NCBI GenBank assembly: GCA_014607495.2 | Contig: CP053172.1 | Span: 7,950,888 to 8,014,887 of the forward strand | Origin: Carposina sasakii | Taxonomy: Eukaryota; Arthropoda; Insecta; Lepidoptera; Carposinidae | DNA: 64,000 nt | Direction: 5' to 3' | In this document: positions 28,518-64,000 of the stretch, piece by piece | How the letters are laid out: the number at the start of each line of letters is the position of its first letter | Position numbering within the stretch: position 1 is the stretch's first letter | The notes under the pieces: model-generated | Seen by the model: the letters and a program-made list of their open reading frames with translations, nothing else | Database searches by the model: none | Told to the model about the DNA's origin: nothing | Made by a program: the position numbers and the translations under genes

Positions 28518-29049
28518 CAGGGTGTAAAAAGACAACGTTGTTATTTTAATACCTCGTATTCTTTGTAACGTAACGATCATTTTTTTCTATGGAACCAACC
28601 CTGGGAAACGAAATTTTTTTTTATTGCAAGCAATGTATTCGATTGACAAATGTACCTATAAAACTAACATTTTAAAATATTAATATGGTGTCTTTAAAAA
28701 AAACGTTGCCAATATGTAATTTAGAAAAGAAATGGTAAAATTCGTCATCCGAGTAATTGACCCGGTGGCTCAGTGGTGAGAGCGCTGGCACGCGGAATGC
28801 AGAGGTCGTGGGTTCGATTCCCACCCGGGTGAGGAATTTTTTCCATTTCTTTATTAATAATTTTATAAAAAATGTTTGTTAACTGTTTCCAGATGGATTT
28901 ATTTAAAAAAATGCTGATATTGATGTAACTTTGGACCTCAATATCTTGGAAACCCGTGGTTTCCCAGGGGTACTTCCATAGAAAAAATGATCGTGATGTT
29001 ACAAAGAATGCGAGGTATTAAAAGAACAAAGTTGTCTTTTTACACCCTG
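28518..29049. mobile_element. TIR MITE (CAGGGTGTAAAAAGACAACG) carrying a SINE-2
   Basis: Left CAGGGTGTAAAAAGACAACG and right GTTGTCTTTTTACACCCTG are inverted, with longer imperfect arms (ATACCTCG, GTTCCATAGAAAAAATGATC). Flanked by TATA on both sides. Related in its ends to FB1 and FB2. Confidence 0.8.
28755..28868 (+). mobile_element. tRNA-derived SINE-2
   Basis: Head TGACCCGGTGGCTCAGTGGT (A box GGCTCAGTGGTGAGAGC) and GTGGGTTCGATTCCCACCC (B box), then the non-tRNA tail AATTTTTTCCATTTCTTTAT ending TTATAA. Its anticodon arm does not pair well, so it is a SINE, not a tRNA gene. Fragments at 41186, 9035 and 3110. Confidence 0.8.
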
Positions 29050-29177
29050 TATAAGGTAACGTTTATAGTTTTTTTATCGGTAGGTATTGATACAGCTATG
29101 CTAAGCGTGGCCGAGTGATCTCCTTCATGATCCTGCAGTTCTGGCTACCCCCCATAACGGGAACACAGACTTGTATA

Positions 29178-29641
29178 CAGGATGTAACAAAAGGGGTATG
29201 TTAAGCGAAAATCTATGTAAATAGCCCACTATAGAGAACCTATTTCCAAAATTTGAGACTCGAAATCACATGTTTATTTTTCCCGAAAGTATGGAGACAT
29301 TTTAAATATCTCAGGAATTTTCATACAATCTTGAAAAATAAACATGAGATTTCGAGTCTCAAATTTTGTGGATAGGTTCTCTACAGTGGGCTATTTACGT
29401 AGCTTTTCGCTTAATATACCCTTTTTGTTACACCCTGTAGAGAACCTATTTCCAAAATTTGAGACTCGAAATCACATTTTTATTTTTCCAGATAGCATGG
29501 AGTTCCTAAACAACTCAGGAATGTTCATACAATTTTGAAAAATAAAAACTTGATTTCTAGTCTCAAATTTTGGAAATAAGTTCTCTACAGTGGGCTATTT
29601 ACATAGCTTTTCGCTTAACATACCCTTTTTGTTACACCCTG
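29178..29641. mobile_element. FB1 fold-back MITE, tandem dimer
   Basis: A complete unit at 29178-29437 is followed directly by a second unit lacking its first ~48 bp (29438-29641). Both end CTTTTTGTTACACCCTG. Confidence 0.85.
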
Positions 29642-29847
29642 TATATGTGTGTAATGTATGTACATATTTATTCGCCATGAAAGCATTAACACTCATTTGT
29701 CGATTGTCATTTTTTCATATGTTACTTTCTACGTTCGCACCCCAAAATGAATCCGCTACCAAACATGAGATGGAGGTGAATTTAAACAAACCAAACAATT
29801 TCAATTTGGCAACGGTCCCCACCACAAGGTGCGATTTATTCTAATTT
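29642..29847 (+). repeat. Segment A, direct repeat with 30213-30380
   Basis: TGTGTGTAATGTATGTACAT, TTGTCGATTGTCATTTTTTC, AAACAAACCAAACAATTTCA and CCCCACCACAAGGTGCGATT recur in the same order at 30213-30380. Confidence 0.85.
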
Positions 29848-30212
29848 GTTTTTTTGTGGCCACCTTTAACGAAGGATACGTATTCTATACATGAAATAAA
29901 GTAAGTTTATGCCAAAAAAATGCTGGGAAAAAAAAATTTTTTTTTGAATTTTTTTTTGAATTCCTTGATCGTGCGAAATTTATAGTGTCTAGTATTTATG
30001 TTAGTTTTTTTTATAGACAGATATTAATTATTTTTCGTGAAAAAATCCTGCTACGCGCGTCTATGTGCATTTATGCAGAAAAACGCAGTCTATTTACTCA
30101 ACTTTGGACCCTAATATTTTGGAAACCAGACACTTCCCAGGTATGCTTCCATGGAGAAAAATGATCGTGATGATGAGATTCCGAGTTTTCGGGATGACGA
30201 CCAAAAATCCTG
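29848..30212 (+). mobile_element. MITE FB2 copy
   Basis: TTTTGTGGCCACCTTTAACG, GCATTTATGCAGAAAAACGC, TTTACTCAACTTTGGACCCT, ending GACGACCAAAAATCCTGTAT. Lies between the two copies of segment A. Confidence 0.8.
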
Positions 30213-30380
30213 TATGTGTGTAATGTAGTACATATTTTTCGCCATGGCATTAACAATTTGTCGATTGTCATTTTTTCATTGTTACTTTCTACGTTCGACC
30301 AAAAATCACCCATGAGATGGAGAATTTAAACAAACCAAACAATTTCAATTTATCCCCACCACAAGGTCGATTTATTTATT
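30213..30380 (+). repeat. Segment A', deletion-rich second copy
   Basis: Collinear with 29642-29847 but missing many 1-8 bp pieces (e.g. AATGTAGTACAT for AATGTATGTACAT, CATGGCATTAACAATTTG for CATGAAAGCATTAACACTCATTTG). Confidence 0.85.
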
Positions 30381-30779
30381 GTATGTAAAATTTAATTAGT
30401 TTTGGTACTCTACATTCGGGCAAAAGGAGGCTTCACTAACGGCCAATTTCAATACTAGAGATCATAAAGGATCTCGGATTATTTCTATACCGAAATTTTG
30501 TATGACAACAATGGAACATTGAATCTGAAGTATGCAAAAAATCTCTCGTGATCGTCTAATGAAATGGGCAGAACAATTGTGTGCGTGACCTTAGCATGCA
30601 TGATACATTACTTAGGTTGACAAATTATAGTTACTTATAAATAAATTGAGCGAATAAAGGTGATTAAATACATACTTTTCATCTTTCTTTATAGATACGG
30701 ATGATAGTTCTTATTTACATTTAGTTTTCGAAAAACGGCTGTAAGTGAGTTACACATCAATATTAGTAGAATAAATATT
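30381..30779. other. Intergenic, nothing recognised
   Basis: AT-rich, no repeat match or ORF of interest. Confidence 0.35.
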
Positions 30780-31100
30780 ATACAGAATACTACACATTGT
30801 CCTCATCAATACGAACATTTTACTTCATGGAAACATACCTAAGAAGTGTCTGGTTTCCAAGATATTAAGGTCCAGTGTTGGGTTATCAGATTGCATTGTA
30901 TTGTAGAAATGCACGTAGATGCGCTTGTAACAAACATTTTAAAAAAATTACTATACATTGCGCCCGACCATAGAAATAAAAAAAAATACCAAAAAAATTA
31001 AAATCGTTTCCCAGCAATTTTTTTTGGCATAAACTGACATTATTTGATGTATAGAGTACGTAACCCTCGTAAACGATGGCAACCAAAAAACATCCTGTAT
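30780..31100 (-). mobile_element. MITE FB2, minus, diverged
   Basis: GAACATTTTACTTCATGGAA, AAGTGTCTGGTTTCCAAGAT and TTGATGTATAGAGTACGTAA match FB2 in reverse; ends AACATCCTGTATA. Confidence 0.75.
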
Positions 31101-31479
31101 ATTTTTTATTTTATTATAATATTGTTATTATATTGTTATTCAATTGCCAATAAACCTGTATTTAAATTTCTTATATTAAGTAGGTAAGTTTATAAGAGAT
31201 TTTATTTGATTATTTTTTAATTATTACTGTATTTGTTTTATCTTTCAATTAATTATATTTAAAGCCATATCAAATAGGTAAATTATTTATGAAGAACTTA
31301 ATTTCCATGACACAAAAAATGTCGGTAAGTACATATAATCATTTTCAAACAGTAATAATACTTACAGATTTGCTTTGTTATATTAGTTTAGTTCAAATAC
31401 TTACTGTAATATAAATAAATAAAAACTCGTACCTGTCTATCTAGATATCTGTATATCTATGGGTGTGTGAATGGAGATT

Positions 31480-31910
31480 GTAATGCGGCAGCATTTTTAT
31501 TTATAACTAGCACATTAATTACTTTGTCCCCGTCAACTATATTGCCTATAAGCCACATAACTGTCAAGTTTTATCAAAATCCATCCAGTAGTTTTTGTGT
31601 GAAAGTCTTTGTAACATTTCATGTGCTGATGCGGGCCCTTCACTAGTATACATCAGCTGCATCTCTGTGCTTCGTAAAAGTGTGAATTCATGTCCCAGGC
31701 TATGAGTAAAAGTAACACGATCTACACTGAGGCCACCAGAACCAAGGCCCAAATACAAAATCGAATATGTGGGAGGCAACAACATATTTTTTTTATGTCC
31801 CAGGCTATGAGCTAACAACTTGTCACTGATCTACATCTGGCCTCGCTAGGCTAATCGTGGCTGCGGGACGTTCGTCGTGACCGTGCAGTTCTGGTTATCC
31901 CATTTTATGA
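31480..31910 (+). repeat. Fragments of repeats P and R
   Basis: 31500-31610 matches the 3' end of repeat P (CAAGTTTTATCAAAATCCAT, GTAGTTTTTGTGTGAAAG). 31625-31910 is repeat R with internal disorder (TGTCCCAGGCTATGAG appears twice, CTGCAGTTCTGG-like GTGCAGTTCTGGTTATCCCA). Confidence 0.65.
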
Positions 31911-32207
31911 ACATAACCGTGTAATTATGTACTCGTATGTATTAGAAACATCCAATCTAATTATTGTGCCCGACGCAATAATGGATGCCATTAATAAAAA
32001 TTGTATTCAATTGAACATCCAATCTCACATATTTAAATATATTTAAAGGATTTATTTAGTCCTTAAATAGGTAAATACATATACCTAGTCGGTGCTTAAA
32101 TTCTGTCACAAACAAAATTGGCTATAAAATGAAAACTAGTCATGATATTCAAAAAAAGTATTTTTTAAAAAAAAGGTAATTTAATTAGCTTACATTTAAC
32201 ACAAAAT

Positions 32208-34175
32208 TTATTCAAAATGATTGCCACCATTTTTCACACAAGCCTTCAATCTTCGCGGCCAGTCATCAATAGCAGCACGGACCATATTCATGTCGATATC
32301 GGCCACTGCTTTAATTAATGATGACATTAGGCTGCTCAAATTTTTGTGAGGTTTAGAACAGACCTTCTCCAATTCCTGCCAAATTTTGTAATCCAGTGGA
32401 TTGAGGTCAGGGCTAGATGAGGGCCAATCTTGATGCCTTATTAGCTCGATATTCTGGCGCTCGAATCACTCCTGAGTTGTTTTGGCCTTATGCGCTGGTG
32501 CCGAGTCCTGTTGAAACACAAATGGCCGTCCTCCAAAGAGTGTCTGGGGCAGATCTTTTACTATGCGATCTAAAACCGTGTCTTGGTACACTTTTGCACT
32601 GGTTTTGACACCTTTTTCACAAAAATGCACTTCAGTAGGGCCATAGTAGGACACTCCCAACCAAATCATGATTGATGATGGATGATGGCCGTGCTGCACT
32701 CTAGGAATGGCATTTCCAGCGGCCGCAGAGCTGGTAGCGTACACCCTGTCATTTTGTTTGTTGTACTTCTCTTCGATATTAAAAATTTTCTCGTCTGTAA
32801 ACAGGATATCGCGGTGTCTGTTTCTTGCGTACCGCTTTAGCAAAACTTTGCATTTCTTGGCTCTCATAGCTATCAGACGCGCGTTCATAAGATGCCCACT
32901 CTTTTTTCGGTATGCTCGTAGTCCCAGGTCTTCATTGAGTACTTTTTTACGGTAGTTCTGGTTAATCCCATCTCCAAAGCCATCAGTTTCTGTTTGCGGA
33001 CGGGATTTCTTGCAATACGCGCCTTGATTGCTTTGATGACCCCTGGAGTCCTAACGGAACGAGGTCTGCCGTTTCTTTTCTTGTCATTGACACTAGAGGT
33101 TTCATTGTACCTCTTGATGGTACGGTACACGAACCTCTTCGTGAGTTTTAACTTTTGAAGCAAGTTGAATATCGTCTTCGGTGGATGGCCGCAACGATGC
33201 AATGCAATTACTGCTACTCTGTCAGTGTTGGCAACCGTACGATAATTATCGTACATGCACGATAATTTGATACCAGCGTACGATGTACGATTGCGATTCA
33301 TTATCGTACACAAATGTACGATAATTTTCGAATTGTAATGGATTTCGATAGTTTCGTTCACTCATATATAGATAAGAAATATATATCTCGTTAAATATTA
33401 CATCTTTTGTCAATTTTATGTGTTCATGAATAAATTTAATAATCGACTGATCAACTTTGGAGCCATTTTATTTTTGTAAAACTTTTGAAACACACAAATT
33501 TTCGCGCCATTTGTACGCAATGTACCCATGTGAAAATCATAAAATTCGAAAAAGGACATGACGAGCGGCTGAGCGCAATATAAGTTCGTTATAATATCTA
33601 TTTTTATTAATAATTAACGGAAAATTCGGCGGGAAAAGCTGGAAGGGTGCAGGTGTAATTTTCTTGTGAAAATCAAAATTTATTTGTAAATGGCTTGCAT
33701 GTGTCCATAAAGTGATGTTTTCTGGTAGATAAGTTATATTTTGATTACTTGTGATGTGAATCTAGTGCGTGTGCATGGTTTTATACGCAGGTAAGCCGAG
33801 TAAAACTTTAGCTGGATTACGATCTCTTCATGGGCGCATGTAAGTTGTTTCTGCAATAATTTTTCATTTTGACTAACTTTACACTTGTTCTTGAGGATTT
33901 TCCCGACGTTTCCATTCATCATAATCATTATCATCCATCATAAATTCAGAAATCATTTACTAAAGACAATGGCTGTATGGGCTTAGTTCCCCTTGCCTTT
34001 CCTTCGGGATAAACTAAAAAAAAAAAAAAAAAAATAATTAACGTTTTTTTTTATGTCGTTCAAAAGTATACGATAATTTTTCGTCCGGTACGATAATTTT
34101 ACGCCCCTGGTACGATCAGCGCATCATTCTAGGTTGCCAACACTGTACTCTGTCCTCTTTACGAGTCCACTCCAT
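32208..34175 (-). pseudogene. mariner/maT transposase pseudogene (split, frameshifted, one stop)
   Basis: Minus-strand frame from ATG at 34175 (MEWTRKEDRV), interrupted by the hAT insertion, resuming AVIALHRCGHPPKTIFNLLQ (HTH), then GRPRSVRTPGVIKAIKARI. One A is missing in the poly-A near 32945, shifting the frame before MNARLIAMRAKKCKVLLKRY. Catalytic Asp residues are all visible: ILFTDEKIF, FQQDSAPAHKAKT and SSPDLNPLDYKIW; 37 residues separate the second and third Asp, hence DD37D. A TGA replaces a Trp codon just after KAKTTQE (32467). Ends CVKNGGNHFE, TAA at 32208. Not functional. Confidence 0.93.
33223..34145. mobile_element. hAT-type non-autonomous element inserted in the mariner
   Basis: TIRs CAGTGTTGGCAACC at the left and GGTTGCCAACACTG at the right. 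Flanking 8-bp direct repeat TACTCTGT (33215-33222, 34146-34153). Subterminal repeats of GTACGATAAT are dense at both ends (at least seven at the left within 100 bp). 923 bp, no transposase frame seen. Interior contains an A17 run at 34016-34033. Confidence 0.92.
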
Positions 34176-34314
34176 CGTAAAAGTGAATGAATGTAATTGT
34201 GATTTGGCAGATTATAAATCGAAAAATATTCTAAATTGAACACTATTTCATTTTTTTTCTAGGTGTTCTATTTTTAAAATAAATGGCCAGTGACAGTATT
34301 TAAGAACCGACTAG

Positions 34315-34413
34315 GTACATATCGAGGGGTGAAAGGCTATTGGGATAAGCGCCATTTATATATATGGCGCTTATCCCAAATAGCCTTTCACCCCTCGATA
34401 TGTACATATTTTA
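34315..34413. repeat. Near-perfect 98-bp palindrome
   Basis: Left arm GTACATATCGAGGGGTGAAA, GGCTATTGGGATAAGCGCCA; right arm is the complement with one extra base (TATTTGGGATAAG). Loop is TTTATATATA. Begins at the mariner end. Confidence 0.92.
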
Positions 34414-35034
34414 AAACTAGCATTATCCACATTTTTTACCAGCTCGCGTATTAAGAAGTGATTATACAATGATCATACTTAGGTACATATTGCTCACCTT
34501 AACCTACCTATTATGTAATAGCAAAAAAGGACTTCGCACCAAAGCAAAAACATCATAACTCTAAAAAACACCTTTTGTAGGAACCTACAATTTAGAGTTA
34601 TATAAAGTATATAAAAAATATAAAGTTATATAACTTAAGTTGAGGTATATTTTTAACCCCCTGACGTATTAAAAAATACGGCGGGTGTAATACATGTGCG
34701 TGTGTAGATACCATCAAACATCCGATAGTACACTCCGCTTACTTACGATATCATATCAGTTTAATTTAATGAATACTTTAAAATTGTTATCTATAGAGGA
34801 TATTTTTTTATCAAACCCTTCACATGCAACTACAATAGTAAAGTAATCCGTTATGATTTTTTTATTAAATAAATGAAAACGATAAATATAATTCCAACGA
34901 TCGGGCGATAAAAAGCAAATCGGGTTAGCCTACAAATGGGAGATAGTGGGTTATCTGGTACTTTTAATTCTTATCATCGGCCGTCCTTCGTCGGTTCACG
35001 CCACTGGAGTGCGTTTCATCAAATAGTTCATTTA
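34414..35034. other. Intergenic, upstream of the CNNM gene
   Basis: AT-rich with no recognised element or ORF. Confidence 0.35.
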
Positions 35035-35150
35035 AATGATGGCGCTGGTTACTATGAGTGTGTCTACATTATCGGTATTACTGCATACAAAAAATGTTAG
35101 TTCCGAAATCAGGCGTAGGAGTCATTCTATGAAACGGGCTCTAGTATACA
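35035..35150 (+). repeat. Dispersed repeat (GATGGCGCTGGTTACTATG)
   Basis: GATGGCGCTGGTTACTATGA, AAATGTTAGTTCCGAAATCA, CTATGAAACGGGCTCT. Also at 45950-46070 (plus) and 44150-44285 (minus). It ends about 20 bp before the TATA box. Confidence 0.7.
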
Positions 35151-35169
35151 GCTGATACCTATAGGTAGG

Positions 35170-35177
35170 TATAAAAG
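35170..35177 (+). promoter_or_regulatory. TATA box TATAAAAG for the CNNM gene
   Basis: TATAAAAG 107 bp before the ATG at 35277, the best TATA match upstream of any gene here. The start site would be near 35200. Confidence 0.55.
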
Positions 35178-35276
35178 AATAAACTCGCCGCGAGCACGGT
35201 TCTTTGGCAAAGCGTGTCGTACGCTGTGTGCGCCTGTTGTGTTGTATTCCAATTCATTCGGCCCGTGGCTTCTGAC

Positions 35277-64000
<28,724 letters not shown>

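Larger units (their letters stand above)
32084..34315 (-). mobile_element. DD37D mariner (maT-like) element, interrupted by a hAT element
   Basis: TIRs CCTAGTCGGTGCTTAAATTC (left) and the complement of CCTAGTCGGTTCTTAAATAC (right), with TA on both flanks (32082-32083, 34316-34317). Removing the 923-bp insertion and its duplicated 8 bp leaves 1301 bp, the normal size of a mariner. One transposase reading frame on the minus strand, now broken. Confidence 0.93.

Noticed and set aside
28759..28835. Possible functional tRNA gene (A and B boxes present)
   Set aside because: The anticodon arm does not pair, and the same sequence with the same non-tRNA tail recurs in pieces at 41186, 9035 and 3110, so it is a SINE.
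32707..32955. Plus-strand frame opposite the mariner transposase
   Set aside because: Shadow of the minus-strand transposase, whose conserved motifs are unmistakable.

Overview
This window looks like nuclear DNA from an insect, most probably a moth or butterfly (Lepidoptera). The genes are animal-type, with many small exons bounded by GT/AG and phases that chain correctly. Between them lies very dense repeat material: miniature inverted-repeat elements (MITEs), tRNA-derived SINEs, RTE-type non-LTR tails ending in GATGAT or ATGTATGT, mariner and hAT. The lepidopteran placement rests on the look of the repeats and the gene families; no database search was possible.

Layout. (1) 389-9680, plus strand: the last nine exons of the spliceosomal helicase Brr2/SNRNP200 (U5 snRNP 200 kDa); the 5' part lies left of the window. 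Three of its introns begin with a tandem array lying on or next to the 5' splice site. (2) 10378-10728, plus: a small single-exon gene of unknown function. (3) 12032-15648, minus: beta-sarcoglycan, four coding exons, complete. (4) 16029-18364, plus: proteasome subunit alpha-2, six exons, complete, head to head with beta-sarcoglycan across 380 bp. (5) 19484-25898, plus: a ZAD-C2H2 zinc-finger gene with eight coding exons and seven fingers. Its reading frame is broken by three apparent +1 homopolymer indels. (6) 35277 to the right edge, plus: a CNNM/unextended-type magnesium transporter. A TATA box and signal-peptide exon are followed by a 20.9-kb intron, a second ectodomain copy, the DUF21 membrane domain and a CBS pair; the cyclic-nucleotide-like C-terminus is beyond the window.

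The 26-35 kb stretch and CNNM intron 1 are almost pure transposon landscape. The clearest item is a DD37D (maT-like) mariner at 32084-34315 with its TIRs and TA target site. It is split by a 923-bp hAT-type element with an 8-bp target duplication, and its transposase carries a frameshift and a stop codon. Several SINE-in-MITE and hAT-MITE insertions have readable target duplications.

The genes do not form a pathway. They are unrelated housekeeping or structural genes: splicing, muscle membrane complex, proteasome, probable transcription factor, Mg2+ homeostasis. The most unusual signal is the repeated growth of minisatellites at the donor sites of Brr2. Apparent single-base homopolymer gains in two genes may reflect assembly quality rather than biology. 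Coordinates of repeats without a stated target duplication are approximate.
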